A stretch of DNA of 64,000 nt from Prescottella equi (lineage in GTDB: Bacteria; Actinomycetota; Actinomycetes; Mycobacteriales; Mycobacteriaceae). The stretch's first letter is position 1. Every line of letters starts with the position of its first letter. Under the pieces are notes generated by a model. It ran no database searches. It was given only the letters and a program-made list of their open reading frames with translations, and was not told the origin of the DNA. Made by a program: the position numbers and the translations under genes. The stretch spans positions 41,970 to 105,969 of the forward strand of contig NZ_JAIVAH010000003.1 in NCBI RefSeq assembly GCF_020171745.1. Reading direction: 5' to 3'. Shown here piece after piece: positions 25,672 through 34,937 of the stretch.

Positions 25672-27348
25672 CTACCTGCGCGTCTTCTCCGACGGCTCCG
25701 CCGGCACCGGATCCACCAGGACCGGATCGCCCTGGACGATCTCCGCCAGTTCGGCGTCGATGTCCTCACCGGACGCTTCGGCGCGACGCTGCTCGTCGGC
25801 GCTGAAGGTGCGGAGCGCAACCTCCTTGATGAAGAAGATCGCCGCCAGGCTGAGCAGCGAGACGATGCCCGAGATCAGGAAGATCCGTGCGGTCGCGTCG
25901 CCGTAGGCGCCGCGGACGATGTCCGCGATCGGGCCCGGCAGTTCGTTGAGGTTGGACAGTCCGGCACCCGAACCGCCCGCGTGGCTCATGTCCACGCCGG
26001 CCGCCGTCAGACCCTTCGTGGTCAGGTCGGCGACGTGGCTCGACAGGACCGCACCGAGGACGGAGACGCCGGCCGCGCCGCCGAGCGAGCGGAAGAACGA
26101 CACAACCGAGCTCGCCGAACCCAGATCGTCCGGGCTCACGGTGTTCTGGACCGCCAGCACCAGGTTCTGCATCGTCAGACCCATGCCGACACCGAGGATG
26201 AACAGGAAGACCCCGAGCACACCCATGTTGGTGGCGTGATCCATCGTCGAGAGCAGGAAGAAGCCGACCGTCATCATGATCGCGCCGCCGAGGATGAAGC
26301 CCTTCCAGCGACCGAACTTGGTGATCAGTGCGCCGGAGACCGCGGACGCCACCATCGAACCGATGACCATCGGCAGCGTCAGCAAGCCTGCAACGGTCGG
26401 CGAGTAGCCGCGCGCGATCTGGAAGTACTGGCCCAGGAACACCGCGCCGCCGAAGAGGGCGATGCCGACCGCGACGCTCGCGAGGGTCGCCAGCGCGGTG
26501 GTGCGGTCCTTGAACAGGCGCAGCGGGATGATCGGATCCTTGGCCTTGGTCTCGGTGAAGATCGCGAGCGCCAGCAGCGCCACGCCGAGTGCGACGAGCC
26601 CGAAGGAGACACCCGACGCCCAGTCGAAGTTCTTGCCCGCCAGCGTCACCCAGATCAGCAGCGTGCTGACACCGGACGCGATGAACAGGGCGCCCATGTA
26701 GTCGATGCTGACGTTCTTGCGCACGACCGGAAGATTGAGGGTGCGCTGGATGACGAACAGTGCGATCACCGCGAGCGGGACGCCGACGAAGAACGTCCAG
26801 CGCCAGCCCAGCCAGCTGGTGTCGACGATGAGTCCGCCGATCAGCGGGCCCGCGACGGTCGCGATCGACATGACGCCGGCCATCGGACCCTGGTAGCGGC
26901 CACGCTCACGCGGGCTGAACATCGTCGCGATGACGATGACGACCAGCGCCTGCAGGCCACCGAGGCCCAGACCCTGGACGGCGCGAGCGCCGATGAGCAT
27001 GGGGACCGACTGCGACAGGCCAGCGAGCACCGAGCCGACCGTGAAGATCACCAGCGCCAACTGGACCAGCATCTTCTTGCTGACCATGTCGGAGAACTTG
27101 CCCCAGATCGGCGTCGTCGCGGTGGACGCCAGCAGCGTCGCGGTGACGACCCACGTGTACTGGTCCTGAGTGCCGTGCAGATCGGTGATGATCGTCGGCA
27201 GCGCGTTGGAGACGATCGTCGACGACAGGAACGCGACGAACATGCCGAGGAGCAGACCCACCAGCGCCTGGATGCGCTGCGGATGGGTCATCGGCGCGTC
27301 CGCCGCCTGATCAGGCTTCCCGGTGTCCCGGGTAACGGATGTACTCAT
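25672..27348 (-). CDS. DHA2-family (EmrB/QacA-type) MFS drug exporter
   Basis: This 558-residue transporter has about 14 hydrophobic helices, starting IQALVGLLLGMFVAFLSSTI. Motif A is recognisable as GKFSDMVSKK, and motif C-type glycines are in GPLIGGLIVD. A large extracellular loop near the C-terminus (LTTKGLTAAGVDMSHAGG) and an acidic cytoplasmic tail follow. These proteins export cationic or hydrophobic drugs with protons. GAGG precedes ATG 27348. The MarR gene ends 70 bases upstream, so the two probably form a repressor-exporter operon under the 27885-27938 operator. Confidence 0.92.
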   Translation of the reverse strand: MSTSVTRDTGKPDQAADAPMTHPQRIQALVGLLLGMFVAFLSSTIVSNALPTIITDLHGTQDQYTWVVTATLLASTATTPIWGKFSDMVSKKMLVQLALVIFTVGSVLAGLSQSVPMLIGARAVQGLGLGGLQALVVIVIATMFSPRERGRYQGPMAGVMSIATVAGPLIGGLIVDTSWLGWRWTFFVGVPLAVIALFVIQRTLNLPVVRKNVSIDYMGALFIASGVSTLLIWVTLAGKNFDWASGVSFGLVALGVALLALAIFTETKAKDPIIPLRLFKDRTTALATLASVAVGIALFGGAVFLGQYFQIARGYSPTVAGLLTLPMVIGSMVASAVSGALITKFGRWKGFILGGAIMMTVGFFLLSTMDHATNMGVLGVFLFILGVGMGLTMQNLVLAVQNTVSPDDLGSASSVVSFFRSLGGAAGVSVLGAVLSSHVADLTTKGLTAAGVDMSHAGGSGAGLSNLNELPGPIADIVRGAYGDATARIFLISGIVSLLSLAAIFFIKEVALRTFSADEQRRAEASGEDIDAELAEIVQGDPVLVDPVPAEPSEKTRR

Positions 27349-27418
27349 GCAGAAACCTCACGAATTCTTCGAACGATCTCGAAAACGATTACGTAGAAAA
27401 TGAATTGACGATTCGGCG

Positions 27419-27874
27419 TCAGAGCGCCGAAACCTTGGCCCGAAACGACGACTTCAGGTGCGACAACCCATCCACGAGCTGTTGCACCTCCTCGTCCGTC
27501 CAATCGGAGATCGAGTCGAGCAGCCACTCGCGCTGGCGCGACCGGTACCGCTCCAGGACGGCGTCCCCCGCGTCGGTCAACGCCGGCAACGTGGCTCGAC
27601 GATCGGCGGGGTCGGGAACCCGTGTCAGGTACCCGAGCTCCTCCGCATGGGTGATGTGCCGACTCAACGTCGACGGGGTGATCCGCATCCGGTCGGCGAG
27701 CGCGTTACAGCGACTGCCCTCGGTCGACGAGACCAGCGACAGCAGCGCGCCCAAGGGCTCGGTGAGGAGTTCGCCGTCGGCCTCCCGCGCCAGATGCCCG
27801 TTCAGTTCACGCCCGCGACGGATGACGTCGCGAAGGAGTCCGATCAGGACCTCCGCCGTGTTCGCCTCGGCCAC
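27419..27874 (-). CDS. MarR-family repressor of the adjacent MFS exporter
   Basis: This 151-residue winged-helix regulator has the recognition region CNALADRMRITPSTLSRHITHAEELGYLTR and wing DPADRRATLPALTDAG, as in MarR proteins. GTG 27874 was chosen because GGGAGG lies four bases upstream. A TTG at 27886 would extend into the operator. It is upstream of the exporter gene and directly downstream of a twin palindrome, so autoregulation with drug-induced release is likely. Confidence 0.88.
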   Translation of the reverse strand: MAEANTAEVLIGLLRDVIRRGRELNGHLAREADGELLTEPLGALLSLVSSTEGSRCNALADRMRITPSTLSRHITHAEELGYLTRVPDPADRRATLPALTDAGDAVLERYRSRQREWLLDSISDWTDEEVQQLVDGLSHLKSSFRAKVSAL

Positions 27875-27884
27875 GACACCTCCC

Positions 27885-27938
27885 AATTAGTTGCGTGGTG
27901 CAACCATACTCCAAGATGGTTGCACCACGCAACTAATT
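27885..27938. promoter_or_regulatory. Twin MarR operator, 23-bp perfect inverted repeats
   Basis: Two perfect 23-base arms (27885-27907 and 27916-27938) face each other across eight bases. Each arm contains its own smaller palindrome GTTGC-GTGGT-GCAAC, so two dimer sites are placed symmetrically. A minus-strand promoter (-35 TTGCGT, 18-base spacer, -10 TATGGT) falls inside, so binding would block marR-MFS transcription. Confidence 0.75.
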
Positions 27939-27949
27939 ATCGAAGAGGC

Positions 27950-28381
27950 TCAGTCCGCGCTCTCCCCCAGGCGGTGCAACAGGGTGGTGAGCTGCTTGAC
28001 GTCGGCCGGATCCCACCGCGACAGCCGCTCGTGCCACTGCGCGATGACGGCCTGGCGCTGCGCAGTGAGCCGCTCGCGACCGGAGTCGGTGAGGACCACC
28101 AGGCGGGCCCGCGCGTCCTGCGGGTCGGGGCGGCGCTCCACCAACTCCAGCCGGACCAACGCATCGATCTGCCGCGTCAACGTCGACTTCTCCAGACCGA
28201 GTTCGCACACCAGCGCGGACATCGGCGCCGCGTCCGTGCGGGCGAGGATCGCCAGGAGCGGGTAGCAGGCCGGGTCGAGCTTCGGATCGATCTGGCGGGC
28301 GCGTTCGCGTGACTGGATCCGCCCTCGCCGCCACATGTCGACCAGTTCGGCCTCCAGGTCGGTGATCGGATCCGACTCCAT
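27950..28381 (-). CDS. Second MarR-family regulator
   Basis: This 143-residue MarR protein has helix-turn-helix MSALVCELGLEKSTLTRQIDAL and wing RRPDPQDARARLVVLTDSG. It is distinct in sequence from the neighbouring MarR, so this is not a recent tandem copy. The start is ATG 28381 or an in-frame GTG at 28393. It is divergent from the GltB-like gene. The twin operator lies 12 bases beyond its stop, so it may belong to the same regulatory unit or to a separate one. Confidence 0.85.
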   Translation of the reverse strand: MESDPITDLEAELVDMWRRGRIQSRERARQIDPKLDPACYPLLAILARTDAAPMSALVCELGLEKSTLTRQIDALVRLELVERRPDPQDARARLVVLTDSGRERLTAQRQAVIAQWHERLSRWDPADVKQLTTLLHRLGESAD

Positions 28382-28478
28382 GCGCGCACGCACCCTTCTG
28401 TTCGATCGGCGTCGGCGGACACACCGACGCGCAATGCCCGTCAGGGTACGGCCCGACGTCTCCGCCTACCATCGCCGC

Positions 28479-30056
28479 ATGGTCCGTTGGTCGATTGTCG
28501 TCTCGGTCTGGCTGGTCGGTCTCGTCGCCACGGCGGCGGCCGTGACAGTGGCGTGGGGGTGGTGGTTCGCCGCGGTTCCCGTCCTCGTGCTGGCCGGCCT
28601 CGGCACCCGAGATCTGTTGCAGCGCCGCCACAACATCCTGCGCAACTATCCGATCCTCGGGCACGCGCGGTTCGTCCTCGAGGGCATCCGCCCGGAGATC
28701 CAGCAGTACTTCATCGAATCGCCCACCGACGGAACACCGTTCGATCGCGAGACCCGAGACCTGGTGTACGAGCGGGCGAAAGGCACGAAGGACGACGAGC
28801 CGTTCGGCACCGAACGCGACGTCCACGCGATCGGCTACGAGTTCGTGACGCACTCGCTGCGCGCCCGCACCGCCCCGACGGCCGCGCCCACCGTCCGGCT
28901 GGGCGGGCCGGACTGCACCCGCCCCTACGACATCGCGCTGCTCAACGTCTCCGCGATGAGCTTCGGGGCGCTGTCCGCGAACGCGATCGAGGCACTCAAC
29001 GCCGGCGCCGCGCGGGGCGGCTTCGCCCACGACACCGGCGAGGGCAGCATCAGCCGCCACCACCGCAAGCACGGCGGCGACCTCATCTGGGAGATCGCGT
29101 CCGGCTACTTCGGCTGCCGCACCCCGGACGGCGAGTTCGACCCCGACCGATTCGCGGCCCGGGCGTCCGACGACCAGGTCAAGGCGATCTCCATCAAGCT
29201 GTCCCAGGGCGCCAAGCCGGGCCTCGGCGGCGTCTTGCCCGGCGCCAAGGTGACGGCCGAGATCGCCGAGGCGCGCGGCGTGCCGATCGGGCAGACGGTG
29301 ATCTCACCGCCCGCCCACACCGCGTTCGGCACCCCGTACGAACTGGTCGATTTCGTCGCCCGGTTGCGCGAGCTGTCCGGCGGCAAACCGGTCGGGTTCA
29401 AGCTGTGTGTCGGCTCGCGCATCGAGTTCCTCGCGATCTGCAAGGCGATGCGCGAGCGCGACGTCACCCCCGACTTCGTCATCGTCGACGGCTCCGAGGG
29501 CGGCACCGGCGCCGGGCCCGTCGAGTTCGAGGACCACATGGGCATGCCGCTCACGGAGGGCCTGATGACGGTCCACAACGCACTCGTCGGCACCGGACTG
29601 CGCGACCGCATCAAGATCGGCGCATCCGGCAAGGTGGCCAGCGGGGCGGACATCGTCAAGCGGGTCATCCAGGGCGCAGACTTCACGCTCGCCGCCCGCG
29701 CGATGATGTTCGCGGTCGGCTGCATCCAGGCTCAGCAGTGTCACACCAACCGCTGCCCGGTCGGGGTGGCCACCCAGGATCCGCGGCGCGCGCGGGCGCT
29801 CGACGTGCCCGACAAGAGCGCGCGCGTGTACCGGTTCCAGAAGGCGACCGTCGCCAGCGCGGCGCAGATGGTCGCGTCGATGGGCCTCGACGGCTTCGAC
29901 GACCTGCACCCGTCGATGCTGCACCGCCGGGTCGACGGCGTCACCACCCGCACGTACGCCGAGCTCTACGACTGGCTCGAGCCCAAGGAACTGCTCGACC
30001 ACGCCCGCGAGTCGTGGCGACGCGACTGGGCCGCGGCCGACCCCGCCAGATTCTGA
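28479..30056 (+). CDS. Membrane-anchored FMN-binding glutamate-synthase-like protein
   Basis: This 525-residue protein has two N-terminal helices (SIVVSVWLVGLVATAAAVTV and WWFAAVPVLVLAGLG). The FMN-binding barrel of glutamate synthase large subunit (GltB) follows: LNVSAMSFGALSANAIEALN, GEGSISRHHRKHGGDLIWEI, SIKLSQGAKPGLGG, VDGSEGGTGAGP, and a 3Fe-4S-type Cys trio in GCIQAQQCHTNRCPVG. The amidotransferase and central domains of true glutamate synthase are missing. The enzymatic reaction is unproven. It is divergent from marR. Confidence 0.85.
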   Translation: MVRWSIVVSVWLVGLVATAAAVTVAWGWWFAAVPVLVLAGLGTRDLLQRRHNILRNYPILGHARFVLEGIRPEIQQYFIESPTDGTPFDRETRDLVYERAKGTKDDEPFGTERDVHAIGYEFVTHSLRARTAPTAAPTVRLGGPDCTRPYDIALLNVSAMSFGALSANAIEALNAGAARGGFAHDTGEGSISRHHRKHGGDLIWEIASGYFGCRTPDGEFDPDRFAARASDDQVKAISIKLSQGAKPGLGGVLPGAKVTAEIAEARGVPIGQTVISPPAHTAFGTPYELVDFVARLRELSGGKPVGFKLCVGSRIEFLAICKAMRERDVTPDFVIVDGSEGGTGAGPVEFEDHMGMPLTEGLMTVHNALVGTGLRDRIKIGASGKVASGADIVKRVIQGADFTLAARAMMFAVGCIQAQQCHTNRCPVGVATQDPRRARALDVPDKSARVYRFQKATVASAAQMVASMGLDGFDDLHPSMLHRRVDGVTTRTYAELYDWLEPKELLDHARESWRRDWAAADPARF

Positions 30057-30068
30057 CCGCGCCGCCCG

Positions 30069-30566
30069 CTACGGGCAGGCCGGCCGCACCAACTGCAGGA
30101 TCCGGTCGACCTGGTCGTCGGTCGGAACCGTGCCGTCGTTGGTCGCGGTCTCCTTGACCTTCGCGGTCAACTCCTCGTCGCTCGCGCCCGACTCCTTCGC
30201 CGTGCACGTCTCCTTGACGATCGACTCGATCGACTCGTCGTCGCGGTCGCTCGACAGGTTGGGGTACGCGGTCCGGAAGGTTGCGACGAAGGCCGTCAGC
30301 TTGGCGTTGTCCCACGCCCCGCCGATCCCGGACACCGCACTCGACGCCGTCGCCTGGATGCTCGACACGATCCCCGACGCCGTGGACTGGACGCTCGACT
30401 TCAAGGCCTCCCCCGGGCCGGTCTCCGGCGTGGACGTGACCGCCGAACTGATCCTCTCCTTGGTTTCCTCGGAGGTGCCGTTGTCGTTCGAGCACGCTCC
30501 GAGCGCGAGCACGACGGCCGTTGCTGTGACGATTGCTGCGGTGAGTCTCCCGTTGATTCTCGTCAT
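30069..30566 (-). CDS. Small lipoprotein, DUF732-like
   Basis: This 165-residue lipoprotein has signal MTRINGRLTAAIVTATAVVL and lipobox LGAC. A Ser/Thr-rich linker is followed by a helical domain, AFVATFRTAYPNLSSDRDDE through ESIVKETC and ending VRPAC. The paired cysteines and helix pattern resemble DUF732-type proteins of mycobacteria. The ATG at 30566 starts the signal peptide, and the much longer frame in the same phase is a shadow of the AI-2E gene. Role unknown. Confidence 0.7.
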   Translation of the reverse strand: MTRINGRLTAAIVTATAVVLALGACSNDNGTSEETKERISSAVTSTPETGPGEALKSSVQSTASGIVSSIQATASSAVSGIGGAWDNAKLTAFVATFRTAYPNLSSDRDDESIESIVKETCTAKESGASDEELTAKVKETATNDGTVPTDDQVDRILQLVRPACP

Positions 30567-30717
30567 GCGCCGGATACTACGGACGCCGCGGACGCCGAAT
30601 GTCGGCTTTAACCGGGCCGTGACCGGATCGATTACTCGCGCCTTCCTCGGAGAAGTGCGCGAGAAATGCGTAGATTCGACGACGACCGCATCAGCCTGCC
30701 GGAAGGACCCTCGCCCT

Positions 30718-31959
30718 GTGAGCGTGAAGAAGACCGACGATTCCAACACGCGTGCGCGTCTGCGGGACCGCGGCGAGGTGATCGGCGCAGGCGGGATGTG
30801 GTTGGCGAAGTGGTCGTTGTGTCTCGCCGCAATCGCCATCGGAGCCCTGGTCGTCGGCTGGATTCTCGAGAAGCTGTGGGTGATCGCACTCCCGGTGCTC
30901 CTGGCGATCGTCGTGTGCACCGTGCTCTGGCCTCCGACCCGGGCACTCACCAAGCGCGGCATGCCCCCGGCCGGTGCCGCGTCCATCACGCTCCTCGTCT
31001 TCTTCGCCGTGGTCGGTGGGATCATCGCGCTCGTCGTGCCGTCCGTCGTGGACCAGGCCCCGGAACTGGCGAACAAGGCGACCCAGGGCATCCAGCAGGT
31101 CCAGGACTGGCTGAAGGGCCCGCCGATCAACCTGCAGGACGAGCAGATCGACACCGCGGTCCATGCGCTCACCTCGAAATTGCAGGAGAGCGGTACCGCG
31201 ATCGCGTCGGGCGTTTTCAGCGGCGTCACCACCGCGGGATCGATGATCGTCACCCTCGGTCTGGTCCTCGTCCTGGCGTTCTTCTTCATCAAGGACGGCC
31301 CGCGGTTCATCCCCTGGTTGCACAGCGTCAGCGGAGGGCGCGCCGGACGACACCTCGAAGAGGTACTAGGCCGGATGTGGGACACCCTGGGCGGCTTCAT
31401 CCGCACGCAGGCGCTCGTCAGCCTCATCGACGCGGTGTTCATCGGCGCGGGTCTGCTGATCCTCGGGGTGCCACTCGCCCCGGTGCTCGCGATCCTGACG
31501 TTCATCGGCGGGTTCGTCCCGATCGTCGGTGCGTTCGTCGCCGGTGCCCTCGCCGTCCTCGTCGCCCTGGTCGCGAACGGCCTGACGACCGCCTTGATCG
31601 TGCTCGCGATCATCCTCGCGGTGCAGCAGATCGAGGGCAACGTGCTGCAGCCGGTGCTGCAGAGCAAGAGCATGAAACTGCACGCCGTCGTCGTGTTGCT
31701 CGCGGTGACCGCCGGCGGCTCGCTCTTCGGCATCGTGGGCGCCTTCCTCGCCGTCCCGGTCGCGGCGGTGGGCGCGGTCGTGATCCGCTACCTCGGCGAG
31801 CAGATCGACGAGCGGCTCGAGGAGGATGCCCTCCTCGACGCCGGCGACGCGACCGCGACCGGCGAAGTGAGCACCGAGCGCGTGGAACCCGAGGGCCCGC
31901 CCAGCCCGTTGGCGGAAGACTCGGAACCCAGCCCGAATTCGTCGGGACCGAGGGCCTAG
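30718..31959 (+). CDS. AI-2E family (PerM/YdiK) transporter
   Basis: This 413-residue protein has about eight hydrophobic helices with family landmarks. These include LWVIALPVLLAIVVCTVLWP, LVLVLAFFFIKDGPRFIPWL, the conserved GRMWDTLGGFIRTQALVSLIDA, FIGGFVPIVGAFVAGALA, and QQIEGNVLQPVLQSKSM, a strong signature. The tail is acidic and disordered. Members export small molecules or act as Na/H antiporters, and the AI-2 role is proven for few. GGAAGGA precedes GTG 30718. It overlaps sbcC convergently by four bases. Confidence 0.9.
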   Translation: MSVKKTDDSNTRARLRDRGEVIGAGGMWLAKWSLCLAAIAIGALVVGWILEKLWVIALPVLLAIVVCTVLWPPTRALTKRGMPPAGAASITLLVFFAVVGGIIALVVPSVVDQAPELANKATQGIQQVQDWLKGPPINLQDEQIDTAVHALTSKLQESGTAIASGVFSGVTTAGSMIVTLGLVLVLAFFFIKDGPRFIPWLHSVSGGRAGRHLEEVLGRMWDTLGGFIRTQALVSLIDAVFIGAGLLILGVPLAPVLAILTFIGGFVPIVGAFVAGALAVLVALVANGLTTALIVLAIILAVQQIEGNVLQPVLQSKSMKLHAVVVLLAVTAGGSLFGIVGAFLAVPVAAVGAVVIRYLGEQIDERLEEDALLDAGDATATGEVSTERVEPEGPPSPLAEDSEPSPNSSGPRA

Positions 31960-34937
31960 CCGGCGATCATCTCCAACGTGGACCCGGTCCGGCCGCGCAG
32001 CACGTGCAGCCGGCTCGGGATCCGCTGACGCATCTCGTCGACGTGGCTGACGATGCCGACCACGCGCCCGCCCGCCCGCAGTTCGTCGAGCACACCCATC
32101 ACCAGGTCGAGGGTGTCGGCGTCGAGCGTGCCGAATCCCTCGTCGATGAACATCGTGTCGAGCACCACGCCACCGGACTCGGCGGCCACGACGTCCGCGA
32201 GGCCGAGCGCGAGCGCCAAGGACGCAAGGAACGATTCACCACCCGACAGCGTCTTCGCCGAGCGAACCACCCCGGTGTAGTCGTCGCGGATGTCGAGTCC
32301 GAGCCCGCCGCGACGGCCGTGGGAGCCCGCCTCGTCGGAGTGGACGAACTCGTACCGGCCCGCGGACATGCGGCGCAGCCGCACGGAGGCCGACAGCGCG
32401 ACCTCCTCGAGCCGGGAGGCCAGCACGTACGAGCGCAGCGACATCTTGCGTGAGTTCTGCCCGCGTCCGGCGACGACGTCCGCCAGGCCCGCCAGTTCCT
32501 CGTGCTCGGCGAGGACCGGCCCGAGTCCCGTCAGGGTCTTCTCCAACTGGTCGACGTAGTGCTCGAGATTCCGTCGACGCGTCTCCGCCTCGTCGGCCGC
32601 GCCCGCGGCCACCTCGATGTGGCGTGCGGCCTCACGTTCGGCGATTTCCGGGGCCGTCAGATCCACCGGCTCCAGGCCGTCGATCGCGACGACGTCGGGT
32701 TCGGAGAGCACGGCGCGGGCGGCCGCGAGCCGGTCCCGGGCCGCGGCCAGCACGGACTCGATCTGCGCGATCCGCTGCGCCGGGCGCACCGACTCCAACG
32801 CGTCGGCGATCGAGGCGAACCCGGCACCGGTGGCGGCGTCGAGCGCCCGGGCGCGGGCGTCGTGCGCGGCGGTGTCGAGGGCCGCGGCCCGATCGCGGAC
32901 GTCGAGCAGTTGAGCCGCACGCGTCGTGAGGTCGTCGAAACGCTCCCGCCGGGCCGGCACGCTCGCGTCGTCTCCGGCCGCGGCGAGGAGTCGGGTGCGC
33001 AACTCGGCTACCTGGGCCTCGGTGGCCTCGATCCGGGCGCGGAGCGCCGCCTGATCGGTATCGACCGAACGAGCCTGGTCCTCCAACTGCGTTCCCCGGG
33101 AACGAAGCTCGTTGACCGACGCTGTCGCCCTCGCAAGGCCGGCTGCAACCTTGCGCGTCTGCTCGACGTCGGCCACCGCGGCGGTGTGAATCCTGCGCAA
33201 CTCGTCGCGGTCGCCGCCACCAGAGCGTTGGGTCAATCGGTCGACGTGCCGCTCGGCCTCGGCCAGACGTTCCGTCTCGCGTTCGAACGCCGCCGCGGCC
33301 CGCTGCTCGGCGCCCCGAGCAGCCTCCTCGTCGTCCTTGGTGACCGTGACACCGGCCGGGCTGGCGGGCGCGGGATGCTCAGTCGAACCGCAGACCACAC
33401 ACTGCTCGCCGTCGACGAGCTGCGCGGCCAACTCCGCGGCCATGCCCGCGATGCGCTGCTCCCGCAGATCCAGCAGCCGGGCCCGTGCATCCTGGTGGGC
33501 GTCGCGCGCCTGCGCGACCGAGCCACGGCGATCGTCCAGCATCTTTGTCGCCGTGATCAATTCGTCGGCGGCGGCGGCAGCGTCCGCAGCACGCGCGGCC
33601 GCTTCCTCCGATCCCGGCAGGACGCTCTGTGCCTGTTCGGCCCGGCGCAGCAACTCCTCCGCGGCGACCATGTCGTCGGGCAGGCGGGCGCGCGCATCCG
33701 CAATCTGCTCGACCTGCCGATCCAAGTCCGCACTGCGGCGGCGCATCTCGTCGAGCTCGCGCTCGCCCTGCGTCATCGTGCGCGCCTCACCGAGCAGCGA
33801 ATCCAGGCGGACCACCTCGGCCGCCCAGTCTCGCTCCTGGGCTCGGATCGTCGCGCGGTCCGCGTCCGACTGCGGCCACGAGAGCCGCGCCACCAGACCC
33901 GCACCGTCCTCGGACACTGTGAGCCGCTCGGCGGCCGCCTGCGCCCGCCGCGCTGCCGCCTCCGCGGCACTCGCCGCCGAATCGGATTCCGCCGCGGCGG
34001 ATGCGACCACCTCGGCCCGCACCGCGCGCGCCGCCTCGGCCGCCAGCACCTCGCGTTCTGCGCCGCGCTCGTCCAGCTCGGCGATCGCACCACGGGCAGC
34101 ATCGCGACGCCGCTGCAGGTCGAGCACCCGCCGCGCCTTCGCTGCCGCCGCACGCGCCTGCTCGCCCACGCCCCGCACCCGGACCAGATCCGTGGCGGTC
34201 AGCTCCGCGGTCTCGACGGCCTGGTCGAGCAGACGCCGCGCCCAGGCCAGGGGCTCCCCGTCGGCGCCTGCCTCGATCCCCGCCGCCGCCGATACCTTCG
34301 CCAACGCCAGATCGACCTGCTTGCGCTGGTCCGCGACCCGCGCGTCACTGGTCTTCTTGCGGTCGACGAACCACTCCTCGACCGTCTTGAAGCGCGTCGT
34401 GTCGAACAGCTTCTCGAGCAGCTTGCCGCGTTCCTCGTTGTCGGCGCGCAGGAACTTCGCGAACTCCCCCTGCGGGAGCAGCACCACCTGGAAGAACTGG
34501 TCCGCGGTCATGCCCAGCAGACGTTCGATCTCGCGGGCGATGTCCGGGATCCGCGACAGGTTCTCGCCCTCACCGTCCAGCCACGCCAGGGTGGCCTTGG
34601 CGTTCTCGGTGATCGTTCCGGTGCCGCGCTTCTTCGCGCGCTGGTACTCGGGACTACGGGTGATCCGGATCCGTCGGCCGCCCACGGTCGCCTCGAGCGT
34701 CACCGTCGGGACCGCTCCGGCCGGCGCGTGGTCCGACAGCAGTCGCTTGCCCTCCTTGCGGGCACCGGGCACCGTTCCGTAGAGCGCGAACGCGACCGCA
34801 TCCAGGATCGTCGTCTTGCCCGCGCCGGTCTGCCCGTGCAGCAGGAACAAACCGTCCGCGCCGAGTTCGTCGAAGTCGACCGTGACGGTGTCGGCGAACG
34901 GGCCGAACGCCGTCACCTCGAGGTTGTGCAGCCTCAC
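31956..34937 (-). CDS. sbcC: Nuclease SbcCD subunit C (SMC-like ATPase)
   Basis: This 993-residue Rad50-like protein has Walker A GQTGAGKTT (35-43), a long Ala/Arg/Glu-rich coiled coil, a zinc hook CVVCGSTEHP in mid-protein, and a second coil. The signature TLSGGESFLASLALALGLAD is followed by Walker B GVVLDTMFIDEGFGTLD. With SbcD it cleaves hairpins and protein-blocked DNA ends. GTG 34937 overlaps the sbcD stop as GTGA, so translation is coupled. Confidence 0.95.
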   Translation of the reverse strand: MRLHNLEVTAFGPFADTVTVDFDELGADGLFLLHGQTGAGKTTILDAVAFALYGTVPGARKEGKRLLSDHAPAGAVPTVTLEATVGGRRIRITRSPEYQRAKKRGTGTITENAKATLAWLDGEGENLSRIPDIAREIERLLGMTADQFFQVVLLPQGEFAKFLRADNEERGKLLEKLFDTTRFKTVEEWFVDRKKTSDARVADQRKQVDLALAKVSAAAGIEAGADGEPLAWARRLLDQAVETAELTATDLVRVRGVGEQARAAAAKARRVLDLQRRRDAARGAIAELDERGAEREVLAAEAARAVRAEVVASAAAESDSAASAAEAAARRAQAAAERLTVSEDGAGLVARLSWPQSDADRATIRAQERDWAAEVVRLDSLLGEARTMTQGERELDEMRRRSADLDRQVEQIADARARLPDDMVAAEELLRRAEQAQSVLPGSEEAAARAADAAAAADELITATKMLDDRRGSVAQARDAHQDARARLLDLREQRIAGMAAELAAQLVDGEQCVVCGSTEHPAPASPAGVTVTKDDEEAARGAEQRAAAAFERETERLAEAERHVDRLTQRSGGGDRDELRRIHTAAVADVEQTRKVAAGLARATASVNELRSRGTQLEDQARSVDTDQAALRARIEATEAQVAELRTRLLAAAGDDASVPARRERFDDLTTRAAQLLDVRDRAAALDTAAHDARARALDAATGAGFASIADALESVRPAQRIAQIESVLAAARDRLAAARAVLSEPDVVAIDGLEPVDLTAPEIAEREAARHIEVAAGAADEAETRRRNLEHYVDQLEKTLTGLGPVLAEHEELAGLADVVAGRGQNSRKMSLRSYVLASRLEEVALSASVRLRRMSAGRYEFVHSDEAGSHGRRGGLGLDIRDDYTGVVRSAKTLSGGESFLASLALALGLADVVAAESGGVVLDTMFIDEGFGTLDADTLDLVMGVLDELRAGGRVVGIVSHVDEMRQRIPSRLHVLRGRTGSTLEMIAG

